A stretch of DNA of 64,000 nucleotides from DASZWJ01 sp963813895 (GTDB taxonomy: Bacteria > Pseudomonadota > Gammaproteobacteria > JAURND01). The stretch covers positions 682,001 to 746,000 of the forward strand of contig CAWFAS010000001.1 in NCBI GenBank assembly GCA_963813895.1. Direction: 5' to 3'. The position numbers were made by a program, and so were the translations under genes. This document shows positions 42,716-51,460 of this stretch, piece by piece. Position 1 is the stretch's first letter. Every line of letters starts with the position of its first letter. The notes beneath the pieces are model-generated. The model saw nothing but the letters and a program-made list of their open reading frames with translations, was not told the origin of the DNA and made no database searches.

Positions 42716-43495
42716 ATGCGTTGGGCGTTGGGTGTTGAGTATGAAGGTACCACTTATCATGGATGGCAAAACCAGCAGGGTTCGTTAATTACGGTTCAGG
42801 GTTGCCTGGAAAAAGCATTATCCTGCATTGCAGATTCCCCCGTGCAAGTGGTGTGTGCCGGGCGCACTGATAAAGGTGTGCATGCCATCGGCCAGGTAGT
42901 GCATTTTGATACCGAGGTACGGCGTGATAGTCGAGCCTGGAGCATTGGAGTCAATCGATATTTACCAGCGGATATTCGCGTTATTTGGGCTAAACCAGTT
43001 GCTGAGGAATTTCATGCACGTTTTTCGGCCGTTTCGCGGCGCTATCACTATTTTATTTATAACCACCGAATTCCCCCCACCATTTTCCGTAAGCAGTTCA
43101 CCCGATTTATTTACCCCTTAGATGAAAACAAGATGCAAGTCGCTGCGACTTATTTATTAGGGAAGCATGATTTCAGCGCTTTTCGTAGCGCAGATTGTCA
43201 AGCAAAAACCACCTTGCGTTGTATTCGCCAACTCAGTATTTTGCGTAACGAAAATTTAATTAAGATAGATATTGAAGCCAACGCTTTCCTGCATCACATG
43301 GTACGTAATATAACTGGGGTATTATTGGAAATAGGGGTTGGTAAACAGGCTCCTAGCTGGGCACAAGATGTATTATTAGGGAAAGACCGCAAATTAGGAG
43401 GAATAACCGCGCCACCGGAGGGGCTTTATCTGGTCAATATAACCTATCCGTCACTGTATGAAATCCCCGGTAGTCGGTCCAGCGTTTTGCTATGA
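42716..43495 (+). CDS. truA: tRNA pseudouridine synthase A
   Basis: The 259-residue enzyme makes pseudouridine at tRNA positions 38-40. The start is RWALGVEYEGTTYHGWQNQ. Catalytic Asp52 is in CAGRTDKGVHAIGQVVHF, and FLHHMVRNITGVLLEIGVG is the C-terminal family motif. The ATG is 2 nt after the fimV stop. A family D palindrome begins 14 nt after the stop. Confidence 0.96.
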   Translation: MRWALGVEYEGTTYHGWQNQQGSLITVQGCLEKALSCIADSPVQVVCAGRTDKGVHAIGQVVHFDTEVRRDSRAWSIGVNRYLPADIRVIWAKPVAEEFHARFSAVSRRYHYFIYNHRIPPTIFRKQFTRFIYPLDENKMQVAATYLLGKHDFSAFRSADCQAKTTLRCIRQLSILRNENLIKIDIEANAFLHHMVRNITGVLLEIGVGKQAPSWAQDVLLGKDRKLGGITAPPEGLYLVNITYPSLYEIPGSRSSVLL

Positions 43496-43508
43496 AAGTG
43501 GTGCTGTC

Positions 43509-43596
43509 GGTTGCTGTCATCCTGAACGAAGTGAAGGATCTCTAGCTAGTGGCACCTCATGGAGATCCTTCACTTCGTTCAGGATGACAGCAACCA
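43509..43596. repeat. Family D palindromic repeat after truA
   Basis: GGTTGCTGTCATCCTGAACG...CGTTCAGGATGACAGCAACC with AAGTGAAGGATCTC/GAGATCCTTCACTT inside is a nearly perfect 88-bp palindrome. It lies in the gene-free stretch 43496-43798. Confidence 0.9.
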
Positions 43597-43655
43597 AGTT
43601 AAGCTTGCTTTTTTTAAGTGATGGAAACAAAATGGCTTTTTTCCTTTCCCCGGTG

Positions 43656-43688
43656 ATATACCCGAAATCCTAAGTGTATCGGGTATAT
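43656..43688. other. Stem-loop before the FKBP gene
   Basis: ATATACCCGA and TCGGGTATAT form a perfect 10-bp stem with a 13-nt loop. There is no T-run. It could be an operator-like or leader structure for the FKBP gene 110 nt downstream. The role is unknown. Confidence 0.5.
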
Positions 43689-43798
43689 AGTCTCGCTTCC
43701 CTTTAATGAGAGCAGGGGGTTAGGAAAGGAACTGCTGAAAAGGTGATAAGAGCCAGCTAGCAGTCTGTTAAATAAGTAAAAACAAAAGGAACTTTAAT

Positions 43799-44326
43799 AT
43801 GAAAACCTTTCCCATCAATGCGATCATTTTCAGCGTATTAACGGCTATTACTTTTACTAATGCTCAGGCAGAAGTCACAGATCAGGGAACGACTGCCCCA
43901 GCAGAACAGCAGGCCGCTGTTGGTAGTGACGCCAGCCTGCAAAACAAAAAAGCAGGAGATACTTTTATGCAAGAAAATTCCAAAAAAGAAGGCGTGGTTA
44001 CTTTACCCAGTGGTTTGCAATATAAAATTGTGAAAGCAGGTACAGGTCCTAAACCAGGAGCCAATGATACCGTTACAGTGAATTATGAGGGAAGCTTGCT
44101 GAATGGTCAGGTTTTTGACAGCTCTTATAAACGCGGTGAATCTATTACTTTTCCCGTTTCCGGTGTGATTTCTGGATGGCAGGAAGCTTTACAGTTAATG
44201 CCCGTCGGTTCAACCTGGATGTTATACATCCCGCCCAATTTAGCCTATGGTGAAGCTGGCGCTGGGGATGTAATCGGTCCGAACGAAACGTTAGTTTTTA
44301 AAGTTGAACTACTCAGTGTTAAGTAG
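43799..44326 (+). CDS. FKBP-type peptidyl-prolyl isomerase, exported (Mip-like)
   Basis: The 175-residue protein has a signal peptide (MKTFPINAIIFSVLTAITFTNAQA), a short linker, and an FKBP domain from about 80 (GTGPKPGANDTVTVNYEGSLLNGQVFDSSYKRGESITFPV). VISGWQEALQLMPVGSTWMLYIPPNLAYG carries the active-site residues. It should speed folding of periplasmic or surface proteins. It resembles the catalytic half of Legionella/Coxiella Mip but lacks the long dimerising alpha-helical segment, so a direct mip name is withheld. AAGGAAC ribosome site. Confidence 0.88.
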   Translation: MKTFPINAIIFSVLTAITFTNAQAEVTDQGTTAPAEQQAAVGSDASLQNKKAGDTFMQENSKKEGVVTLPSGLQYKIVKAGTGPKPGANDTVTVNYEGSLLNGQVFDSSYKRGESITFPVSGVISGWQEALQLMPVGSTWMLYIPPNLAYGEAGAGDVIGPNETLVFKVELLSVK

Positions 44327-44336
44327 GTCAGCACAG

Positions 44337-44459
44337 TCTTTCTCCCCTCTCCCGCTTGCGGGAGAGGGGTCGGGGGTGAGGGTGTTTCATTAAGCGCAAA
44401 TGCAAACCGATGCACCCTCATCCCCAGCCCTTCTCCCGCAAGCGGGAGAAGGGAGAAAA
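44337..44459. repeat. Palindromic repeat family C, copy 3
   Basis: TTTCTCCCCTCTCCCGCTTG ... GCGGGAGAAGGGAGAAA arms enclose GGGGTGAGGGTG / CACCCTCATCCCC. It is located between the FKBP gene and accD. Confidence 0.87.
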
Positions 44460-44528
44460 ATAATGTAAAACTCATATGGTGAATCCTCACCATTGCTGCA
44501 ATCTGTTGTCTGTTGAGGGAAATCCGTC

Positions 44529-45395
44529 ATGACCTGGTTCAAAAAATTATTCCCATCTAAAGTTGAGACAGCGCAAAAAAAAGGTGTTCCAGAAGGGGTT
44601 TGGAGCAAATGTCCGGAATGTGGAGCCATCTTGTATCGGGCTGAGCTGGAACGCAATTTAGAAGTTTGTCCTAAATGTAACCATCATGAGCGTATAGGTG
44701 CCAGGACCAACCTGGATTACTTTCTGGATGCGGATGACCGCATTGAGATTGGCTCTGAAATAGAACCAGTAGATATCTTGCGCTTTAGAGACACTAAAAA
44801 ATATAAAGATCGTTTAATAGCGGCTCAAAAACAGACTGGGGAAAAAGATGCGCTAGTAGTCCTGCAGGGAAAATTATATGGAACACCCCTGGTAGTTGCC
44901 GCCTTTGATTTTAATTTTATCGGTGGATCTATGGGAGCTGTAGTGGGTGAACGTTTTGTACGCGGTGTCGAGACCAGTATTCAACAATCAATCGCTTTTG
45001 TGTGTTTTGCAACCAGCGGCGGCGCTCGCATGCAGGAAGGTTTGATTTCCTTAATGCAAATGGCAAAAACCAGCGCGGTGCTTGCAAAACTTTCCGCTGA
45101 AGGATTGCCCTATATATCTATTATAAAAGATCCAACCATGGGCGGCGTTAGCGCCAGCCTGGCTATGCTCGGGGATGTTATTATTGCTGAACCCAAAGCG
45201 TTGATCGGTTTTGCTGGCCCCCGGGTCATAGAACAGACGGTGCGCCAGACTTTGCCAGAAGGTTTTCAGCGTAGCGAATTTTTATTAAAATTTGGCGCTA
45301 TTGACATGATTGTGGATAGGCGCGAAATGCGGGAACGGGTAGCTGCTATTTTGGCGAAACTTTTGCGTCATCCAAAACCGGAACAGGCGGCTTGA
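44529..45395 (+). CDS. accD: Acetyl-CoA carboxylase carboxyltransferase subunit beta
   Basis: The 288-residue subunit of the enzyme makes malonyl-CoA for fatty acid synthesis. The N-terminal zinc finger Cys28/31/47/50 (CPECGAILYRAELERNLEVCPKC) is present. The carboxyltransferase fold includes FATSGGARMQEGLISLMQMAK and MGGVSASLAMLGDVIIAEPKALIGFAGPRVIEQT. It heads the conserved order accD-folC-dedD-cvpA-purF. A long family E palindrome now lies between accD and folC. The product malonyl-CoA is also the extender used by the type III PKS at 680. Confidence 0.96.
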   Translation: MTWFKKLFPSKVETAQKKGVPEGVWSKCPECGAILYRAELERNLEVCPKCNHHERIGARTNLDYFLDADDRIEIGSEIEPVDILRFRDTKKYKDRLIAAQKQTGEKDALVVLQGKLYGTPLVVAAFDFNFIGGSMGAVVGERFVRGVETSIQQSIAFVCFATSGGARMQEGLISLMQMAKTSAVLAKLSAEGLPYISIIKDPTMGGVSASLAMLGDVIIAEPKALIGFAGPRVIEQTVRQTLPEGFQRSEFLLKFGAIDMIVDRREMRERVAAILAKLLRHPKPEQAA

Positions 45396-45399
45396 TTTA

Positions 45400-45564
45400 G
45401 GGCCTGTCGTCAATTACTTCGAAGTCCGTCGTCCCGCGGCTTGTCCGCGGGATCCAGGGGGCTTGGCAAATGTTCCTTGCCCGCTCAGCAGGTTTTAGGC
45501 TCCTTCTGGATCCCGCGGACAAGCCGCGGGACGACGGACTTTAGAGTAATTGACGACAGCCCCT
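45400..45564. repeat. Palindromic repeat family E
   Basis: GGCCTGTCGTCAATTAC ... GTAATTGACGACAGCCC ends and a strong inner stem (AAGTCCGTCGTCCCGCGGCT / AGCCGCGGGACGACGGACTT) make a 165-bp palindrome. It is the only copy in the window and lies in the accD-folC gap. Confidence 0.88.
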
Positions 45565-45604
45565 AGTATTCAGTTACTATTCCACATAAAAATGTATAGA
45601 CCTA

Positions 45605-46873
45605 ATGCGATTTGACACCCTGCCTGAATGGCTATCCTATATAGAAACCTTACATCCTCAAACCATTGCCTTAGGGCTGGAACGGGTGCAAACAGTTGCA
45701 AATAGGCTGGGGGTAAGAGAAAGTAGCTGCCCAGTGGTAACCGTGGGTGGCACCAATGGCAAAGGTTCTTGTGTCACTTTTTTAGCCGCCATACTCCAAG
45801 CTGCCGGTTATAAAGTGGGAACTTACACTTCACCACACCTATTGAATTTTCAGGAGCGTGCGCAGATAAATGGCGAGAGCATCGCTGATCAGCAATGGAT
45901 AACTGCACTAGAGCAAGTAGAACAGGCACGGCAATACATAACTCTGACTTATTTTGAAATGACCACTTTGGCTGCTTTGTGGTTATTCCGGCAAGCAAAA
46001 TTAGAAGTGATCATTTTGGAAGTGGGCCTGGGCGGGAGACTGGATGCAGTTAATATTGTCGATGCCGATGTGGCTGTGATTACTACAGTCGCAATGGATC
46101 ATATGGAATGGCTAGGCAATAATCGTGAGACCATTGCTAGCGAAAAAGCAGGTATTTTTAGGGCCGGTAAACCCGCCATTTGTGGCGATTTTAATCCGCC
46201 GGCTACTCTTATAGAATATGCTGAAAAAATTAATGCCCCCTTATATTGTATTAATCGGGATTTCAGTTATCAAAAAGGATTAACAACTTGGAAATGGCAG
46301 GGAACTAAAATAAGTTATACCCAATTACCGTTGCCTTCTCTGCCTTTACAGAATGCAGCTACGGCACTAATGGCGCTGGAGTGTCTAACATCCTTAGGGG
46401 TCTCTCAGCCAGCGATTACCCAAGGGTTAGTTGTTGCCAATTTGCCAGGACGCTTTCAACAATTTCACCATCCCATAAATTTTATCCTTGATGTGGCGCA
46501 TAATCCGGCCGCAGCAGAGTTATTAGCTGAACAGCTGCAAGCCCAACCAGTCTCTGGCAGGACTTTAGGAGTAGTCAGCATTTTAGCTGATAAAGACATT
46601 GCGGGAACTTTGCAACCCTTGCTGCCATGCATTGATGATTGGTATGTGGCAGGGTTGGGGGTGACAAGGGGCGCATCTGCTGACACAATGGCCATGCAAT
46701 TGCAGCAATTGGGGATCAAGGCTTGTAATAAAGCTGTTTCGGTAACCGCTGCATTTTATGCAGCAGTGGCGGCTTGTGGCAAATCAGACCGCGTTATAGT
46801 TTTTGGATCATTTTATACAGTGGCAGAAGTGCTTAGGGCTTGTGCAAGAATAACTTCCCTTTTTAGGGTTTAG
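45605..46873 (+). CDS. folC: Folylpolyglutamate synthase / dihydrofolate synthase
   Basis: The 422-residue enzyme adds glutamates to folates. It has the P-loop VGGTNGKGSCVTFLAAIL, the folate-binding omega-loop YTSPHLLNFQERAQING, LEVGLGGRLDAVNIVDADVAVITTVAMDHMEWLG, and the C-terminal FILDVAHNPAAAELLAEQL. The final residues (GLARITSLFRV-like tail, read as CARITSLFRV) and the stop lie inside a large inverted repeat, so the natural C-terminus was probably replaced. It belongs to the accD-folC-dedD-cvpA-purF block. Confidence 0.95.
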   Translation: MRFDTLPEWLSYIETLHPQTIALGLERVQTVANRLGVRESSCPVVTVGGTNGKGSCVTFLAAILQAAGYKVGTYTSPHLLNFQERAQINGESIADQQWITALEQVEQARQYITLTYFEMTTLAALWLFRQAKLEVIILEVGLGGRLDAVNIVDADVAVITTVAMDHMEWLGNNRETIASEKAGIFRAGKPAICGDFNPPATLIEYAEKINAPLYCINRDFSYQKGLTTWKWQGTKISYTQLPLPSLPLQNAATALMALECLTSLGVSQPAITQGLVVANLPGRFQQFHHPINFILDVAHNPAAAELLAEQLQAQPVSGRTLGVVSILADKDIAGTLQPLLPCIDDWYVAGLGVTRGASADTMAMQLQQLGIKACNKAVSVTAAFYAAVAACGKSDRVIVFGSFYTVAEVLRACARITSLFRV

Positions 46874-47017
46874 ATTGGGTTCAGATTTGGATGTTTTGTT
46901 TTTCAGAAAAATGTGCGCATAGTCGTTCTATGTAAGCGTTTTTCTGAAAAGCAAAACGTCCGAAGATGAGCCCAAAATGAGCCCTAAAAAGGGAAGTTAT
47001 TCTTGCACAAGCCCTTA
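46833..47017. repeat. Palindromic repeat family F overlapping the folC 3' end
   Basis: The arm AGGGCTTGTGCAAGAATAAC...CCCTTTTTAGGG (34 nt) is exactly inverted at the right end. The inner arms continue imperfectly to TTTTTCTGAAAA, giving arms of about 80 bp. The left arm is read as the last codons and stop of folC. Confidence 0.88.
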
Positions 47018-47122
47018 GTAAGCAATTAGAACAATCAAGAGCCGTTTCCATCTAGGGGCTGAACACTTACGTGCTCTCATCAATTCAACCCTTACCCATT
47101 TTTATGATTAGAGGAGGAATCC

Positions 47123-48037
47123 GTGGATTTAAGACTTAAAAAACGTATTGTGGGTGGTCTCATTTTATTGGCTGCAGCATTAATCATAATCCCTTTATTT
47201 TTTAGTCATTCTGTTCCTTCCAGTGAATTACAGTTATCGGCAGACATACCGCCTCGTCCCGCTAAGCCAGATAATTTAGCATTACCTATTCCGCCTAAAG
47301 AAGCTACAGTTCCTGGCAGCGCCAGTTCTAGCAAAGCCATTGCAACGAATTATGCTAACAATCCTTCGTCGAGCATTGTATTCGAACAGCTACCACCCTC
47401 ATCCCCCTACAACAATAATAATGCCCGTCCCACTCCTACTATCAGTGCACCTGCTCCAACGTCCTCTGCAGCACCGGTGTCTGTAGTCGCACCCCTTGCT
47501 GCCAATAATAAAAATATTCCACAGAAAACTACAGTGCCAGTAAATACCGGGGCAGTAACAAGTGCACCAACTACTGTAAAACCAGCTGAGGCTGCACCAT
47601 CACCGCTCGACATCGCGGAGCTTGAACAAAATACCACAGGTTTATCGACCTCAACGTCTACTTCCAAAGTAGTATCTGCAAGTCCATCAGCAAGCACTAC
47701 TTCCCAGTCCTCAGCTACCGCGCACAAAAAACCGGTAAAAACGCCTAGCCTTCAGACAAACAAAACGGCCGTCGATAAAACCAAAAATGTGGCACCTAAC
47801 CCAGAATCCTGGGCGGTGCAGTTAGGAAGTTTTTCTGATAAACTGAACGCAGAAAATTTAACCAAAAAATTACAAGCGGAAGGATTTTCAGCATACACTC
47901 ACACGAGCAAAACTTCTCACGGAGATTTAATTCGGGTTCTAGTAGGTCCGGAGTTACGCCGTACCGATGCTGAAAATTTGTTGACGAAATTGCAAAAACA
48001 GTTGAATTTGCAGGGAATGATAGTCAAAGGGATGTAG
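47123..48037 (+). CDS. dedD: SPOR-domain cell-division protein (DedD-like)
   Basis: The 304-residue protein has an N-terminal anchor helix (RIVGGLILLAAALIIIPLFF), a long Pro/Ser/Thr/Ala-rich periplasmic linker, and a C-terminal SPOR domain from about 227 (SWAVQLGSFSDKLNAENLTKKLQAEGFSAYTHTS...IRVLVGPELRRTDAENLLTKL). SPOR domains bind denuded glycan strands at the septum. The start is GTG after a strong GAGGAGG. Position between folC and cvpA is as in E. coli dedD. Confidence 0.88.
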   Translation: MDLRLKKRIVGGLILLAAALIIIPLFFSHSVPSSELQLSADIPPRPAKPDNLALPIPPKEATVPGSASSSKAIATNYANNPSSSIVFEQLPPSSPYNNNNARPTPTISAPAPTSSAAPVSVVAPLAANNKNIPQKTTVPVNTGAVTSAPTTVKPAEAAPSPLDIAELEQNTTGLSTSTSTSKVVSASPSASTTSQSSATAHKKPVKTPSLQTNKTAVDKTKNVAPNPESWAVQLGSFSDKLNAENLTKKLQAEGFSAYTHTSKTSHGDLIRVLVGPELRRTDAENLLTKLQKQLNLQGMIVKGM

Positions 48038-48053
48038 TAAGCTACCGGCCCGT

Positions 48054-48302
48054 GAAGCACTGTATCCCCTTTCCCGCAGGGGGCATTGTTGAATAATTCA
48101 CTTCCCAACTATCTGAAACTCTATGATCCCCTCTCCCCCCGCGGGAGAGGGTTAGGGAGAGGGGGTTGGTGTGGCATTCATTAGTGAAAATTAAATGGTA
48201 AATGCTTAATATTACCCCTCTCCCTAACCCTCTCCCGCAAGGGGAGAGGGGATCATAGAGTTTCAGATAGTTGGGAAGTGAATTATTCAACAAAGCCCCC
48301 GC
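48054..48302. repeat. Family B repeat, intact copy plus left fragment
   Basis: A GAAGCACTGTATCCCC fragment is followed by a full copy from CATTGTTGAATAATTCAC to GTGAATTATTCAACAAAGCC, whose arms are both of the ATAGAGTTTCAGAT type. It fills the dedD-cvpA gap (48038-48411) apart from about 100 nt with nothing recognisable. Confidence 0.87.
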
Positions 48303-48411
48303 AACGGAGAGGCTCACAACGCCTCAAAACTGTGATAATTTTACAGATATGCTTAAGCTCAATGAGCCCTAAGCGCAGAATCAGACATTACCCAAGCTGG
48401 TGCCAACAACC

Positions 48412-49062
48412 ATGAACCTTCAGAATTTTAACTGGGCAGATTATACCATTGCAGGAATTATTGTTTTTTCAACCCTGGTTAGCCTGGTACGAGGCTTTGT
48501 GCGTGAAGTTTTATCGCTAGTTGTCTGGATTCTTGCTCTATGGGTCGCCTACCAATACTATGCAGAATTTGCCGCTCGCTTCCTTGGCGGCATCTCATCA
48601 GAAAGTTTAAGGGCCCCATTGGCCTTTTTAATTATATTTTTAGCTATCTTAATTGTGGGCGCCATTATTAATTTCATTATCGGTGGATTAGTATATAAAA
48701 CCGGCCTGTCTGGCACCGACCGTGTGCTTGGTCTGGTTTTTGGTCTGGCGCGTGGTGTATTGCTCGTTGCTGTTTTGATTCTGGCTGCGCAAATTACCGC
48801 GATGCCTAAAGAATCCTGGTGGAAGGAGTCACAGCTAATTCCGCAGTTTGATGGGATAGCCCAATGGATACACAGTATTTTACCAGAGGAAATCCAGAAA
48901 CTGGGCAAAGAAACAGAAAAAGAAAAAGCAGCTGCACCCGCGTCAGAGACTCCGGCAGAGGGTGAACAACCCGCTGCACCTGGCGTAACAAAATCCCCGC
49001 AACCAACACCAACACCAACACCTGCCGGAGCACCGCAACCCACCCCGCAATCTAATCAATGA
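48412..49062 (+). CDS. cvpA: CvpA family membrane protein
   Basis: The protein (216 residues from the ATG at 48412; an in-frame GTG at 48400 would add four) has four hydrophobic helices in the first 150 residues (WADYTIAGIIVFSTLVSLVRGFVREVLSL ... VLGLVFGLARGVLLVAVLILA). The C-terminal tail is rich in Pro/Thr/Glu (QPTPTPTPAGAPQPTPQ). CvpA is needed for colicin V production and for envelope stress tolerance in E. coli. purF follows 12 nt later, the usual pair. Confidence 0.9.
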   Translation: MNLQNFNWADYTIAGIIVFSTLVSLVRGFVREVLSLVVWILALWVAYQYYAEFAARFLGGISSESLRAPLAFLIIFLAILIVGAIINFIIGGLVYKTGLSGTDRVLGLVFGLARGVLLVAVLILAAQITAMPKESWWKESQLIPQFDGIAQWIHSILPEEIQKLGKETEKEKAAAPASETPAEGEQPAAPGVTKSPQPTPTPTPAGAPQPTPQSNQ

Positions 49063-49074
49063 GAAACCCCATTT

Positions 49075-50586
49075 ATGTGTGGCATTATAGGTACAGTAGC
49101 TCACGCCAATGTAAATAAGGATATTTATGACGCTTTAACCCTTCTTCAGCATCGTGGCCAGGATGCTGCCGGTATTATGACTTGCGACGATAATCGTGTA
49201 TTTTTGCGTAAAGCCAATGGCTTGGTGCGTGATGCAATACGCGCCGAGCATATGCTGCGCTTGCAAGGCCCTATGGGCATAGGACATCTGCGTTACCCCA
49301 CGGCAGGATCAGCTGATGCCGCTGAGGCGCAGCCGCTATACGTCAATTCACCTTATGGCCTGAGCATCGTACATAATGGCAATTTGATTAACTCTGAAGA
49401 ACTGGCCAGGGATCTAAGATTTGGCGATCGACGGCATTTAAATACTGATTCAGATTCTGAAATTTTATTAAATGTCTTTGCGCATGAGCTCCAGAACTTA
49501 GGTAAAGCAGAATTGACCCCTGAGGATATATTTAAAGCTGCCCGCGGCGTTTATCGCCGTTGTGAGGGGGGATATGCAGCTATTATGCTGATTGCTGGCT
49601 ATGGGATTGTTGGCTTTCGAGATCCTTATGGCATTCGCCCCTTAGTGTATGGGGTCCGTGAAGGCATGGGTGGCAAAGAGTATATGTTGGCTTCGGAAAA
49701 TGTAGCCTTAGATGCATTGGGGTATCAATTAGTGCGGGATGTGCTGCCAGGAGAAGTGATCTGTATTACTGCGCAGGGGCAACTTTATCAGCAGATTTGT
49801 TCTGAACATCAGCAACGTTCTCCCTGCTTGTTCGAATATGTCTATTTGGCACGGCCAGACTCCATATTGGATGAAATTCTGGTTTATAAATTCCGTCTTT
49901 CTCTGGGTCAGAAATTGGCGGAAAAAATCCGTCGTGAATTTCCTGAACATGATATAGATGTGGTCATTCCCATACCGGACACTAGCCGCAGCGCAGCTTT
50001 ATCTCTGGCACAGACCTTGGGTCTGAAATATCGCGAAGGTTTTGTAAAAAACCGCTACATTGGTCGCACCTTCATCATGCCCGGTCAAACCATCCGTCAA
50101 AAATCAGTTCGTCAAAAACTCAATGCCATTAGTTTAGAATTTCAAGGGAAAAATGTATTACTGGTTGATGATTCTATTGTCAGAGGCACCACTTCGAAAG
50201 AAATTATACAAATGGCGCGTGACGCGGGTGCCCGTAAGGTATATTTTGCTTCGGCTGCACCTGAAGTACGTTATCCTAATGTGTATGGCATTGATATGCC
50301 CGCTGCGCGGGAATTGATCGCCCATGGCCGTAATGCGCAACAAGTCGCTGAGATGATTGGTGCCGATCGGCTGATTTATCAAGATTTATCAGCGCTTTAT
50401 GAGGCCGCAAAAGAAGGCAACTCCAGTATCGAACGGTTCGAAGATTCAGTGTTTACTGGCGACTATATTACTGGCGGTGTAACTCCAGAATACCTGGTTA
50501 AGCTAGAAAAGCATCGTGGTGACAAGATGAAACAAGCCCAAGCTTTGAACAGCGCGCAGATCGTCGAAGTTTATAATGCGGGTTAG
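49075..50586 (+). CDS. purF: Amidophosphoribosyltransferase
   Basis: The 503-residue enzyme performs the first committed step of purine synthesis, making phosphoribosylamine from PRPP and glutamine. The start MCGIIGTVAH exposes the catalytic Cys2 of the glutaminase domain. GHLRYPTAGSADAAEAQPLYV and the PRPP loop NVLLVDDSIVRGTTSKEI are present. There is no long propeptide, as in E. coli. It is the last gene of the accD-folC-dedD-cvpA-purF block. Confidence 0.97.
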   Translation: MCGIIGTVAHANVNKDIYDALTLLQHRGQDAAGIMTCDDNRVFLRKANGLVRDAIRAEHMLRLQGPMGIGHLRYPTAGSADAAEAQPLYVNSPYGLSIVHNGNLINSEELARDLRFGDRRHLNTDSDSEILLNVFAHELQNLGKAELTPEDIFKAARGVYRRCEGGYAAIMLIAGYGIVGFRDPYGIRPLVYGVREGMGGKEYMLASENVALDALGYQLVRDVLPGEVICITAQGQLYQQICSEHQQRSPCLFEYVYLARPDSILDEILVYKFRLSLGQKLAEKIRREFPEHDIDVVIPIPDTSRSAALSLAQTLGLKYREGFVKNRYIGRTFIMPGQTIRQKSVRQKLNAISLEFQGKNVLLVDDSIVRGTTSKEIIQMARDAGARKVYFASAAPEVRYPNVYGIDMPAARELIAHGRNAQQVAEMIGADRLIYQDLSALYEAAKEGNSSIERFEDSVFTGDYITGGVTPEYLVKLEKHRGDKMKQAQALNSAQIVEVYNAG

Positions 50587-50604
50587 TTAAAATACAAATC
50601 CCCT

Positions 50605-50633
50605 TTGCGCATTGGTTGCCAATTAGGTAATAT
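50605..50633 (+). promoter_or_regulatory. Probable sigma-70 promoter of the rpsF operon
   Basis: TTGCGC, 17 nt, TAATAT, about 105 nt before the rpsF ATG. A short hairpin (CCCAATATGTGGG) follows in the leader; a clear S6:S18 binding motif was not recognised. Confidence 0.55.
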
Positions 50634-50738
50634 TGCTAGCTTTCACCAACCTTGCCTCACCATCCCAATATGTGGGAGGCGATTATGGGCTCTCTTAATA
50701 TTAATTTAGAGCAGCTCAACTCACCATAAGGAATCTCT

Positions 50739-51137
50739 ATGAGACATTATGAAATTGTATTATTAATCCATCCCGACCAAAGTGATCAGGTTCCGGCTAT
50801 GATCAAGCGTTACAAAGCTATTATTAAAGACAGTGGCGGCCAGGTACACCGCTTTGAAGACTGGGGTCGTCGCCAGTTAGCTTATCCTATAAACAAAATC
50901 CATAAAGCGCATTATCTATTATTCAATGTTGAATGTAACAAAGCTGCTTTGGACGAACTAGCCACTGCTTTTCGTTACAACGATGCTGTTATGCGCAATT
51001 TAGTTCTGAATCGTGATGATGCAGTGACTGCGGCTTCGCCGATGATGCAGGAAGCTACTCATAAGAAAACCGGTCGTGAGGGTGAAGCTGAAACTAAAGA
51101 AGCTGACGTTGCCCAAGATGCAGGATCTGCAGAATAA
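50739..51137 (+). CDS. rpsF: Ribosomal protein S6
   Basis: This 132-residue small-subunit protein starts MRHYEIVLLIHPDQSDQVPAMIKRY and has the GGQVHRFEDWGRRQLAYPINKIHKAHYLLFNVE core. The C-terminal extension of about 30 residues is acidic and polar, as in E. coli, where it is glutamylated. AAGGAATC ribosome site. It heads rpsF-rpsR-DUF2232-rplI. Confidence 0.97.
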   Translation: MRHYEIVLLIHPDQSDQVPAMIKRYKAIIKDSGGQVHRFEDWGRRQLAYPINKIHKAHYLLFNVECNKAALDELATAFRYNDAVMRNLVLNRDDAVTAASPMMQEATHKKTGREGEAETKEADVAQDAGSAE

Positions 51138-51202
51138 ATTTCATTTAAATGCTGGGCAAAAACTAAAGTTTTTGCTGGCCTCAATTTTTAGGAGAGTTTG
51201 TT

Positions 51203-51427
51203 GTGTCTAGTTTTTATCGACGTAAAAAGTATTGCCGTTTCACTGCCGAAGGAATTAAAGAAATTGACTATAAAGACATAGTTATGTTGCAGAACTATAT
51301 TATGGAATCTGGCAGAATTGTTCCGAGTCGCATTACCGGTACTAGTGCGCGTTATCAACGTATGTTGGCGAAAGCCATTAAAGTAGCGCGTTATTTGGCG
51401 TTATTACCCTATTGCGACCGCCACTAA
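51203..51427 (+). CDS. rpsR: Ribosomal protein S18
   Basis: This 74-residue protein (SSFYRRKKYCRFTAEGIKEIDYKDIVMLQNYI ... GTSARYQRMLAKAIKVARYLALLPYCDRH) pairs with S6 on the 30S platform. It starts with GTG after AGGAGAG. No priB lies between rpsF and rpsR, unlike in enterobacteria. Confidence 0.97.
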   Translation: MSSFYRRKKYCRFTAEGIKEIDYKDIVMLQNYIMESGRIVPSRITGTSARYQRMLAKAIKVARYLALLPYCDRH

Positions 51428-51460
51428 ACGCAAAAGGGGTTTTGGTTTTGGTGATTGCTT

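Noticed and set aside
48204..48216. CTTAATATT (PmrA core) within family B repeats, also in other copies.
   Set aside because: There is no second half-site and no -10; it is part of the repeat's central loop and occurs away from gene starts.
50694..50710. CTTAATATTAATTTAG upstream of rpsF resembles a PmrA box.
   Set aside because: The second half-site is TTTAGA and no -10 lies 10 nt downstream; a good ordinary promoter is present at 50605-50633.
50640..50735. S6:S18-binding leader riboregulator before rpsF.
   Set aside because: A hairpin is present but the characteristic CCG-containing internal loop could not be recognised; not strong enough to call.
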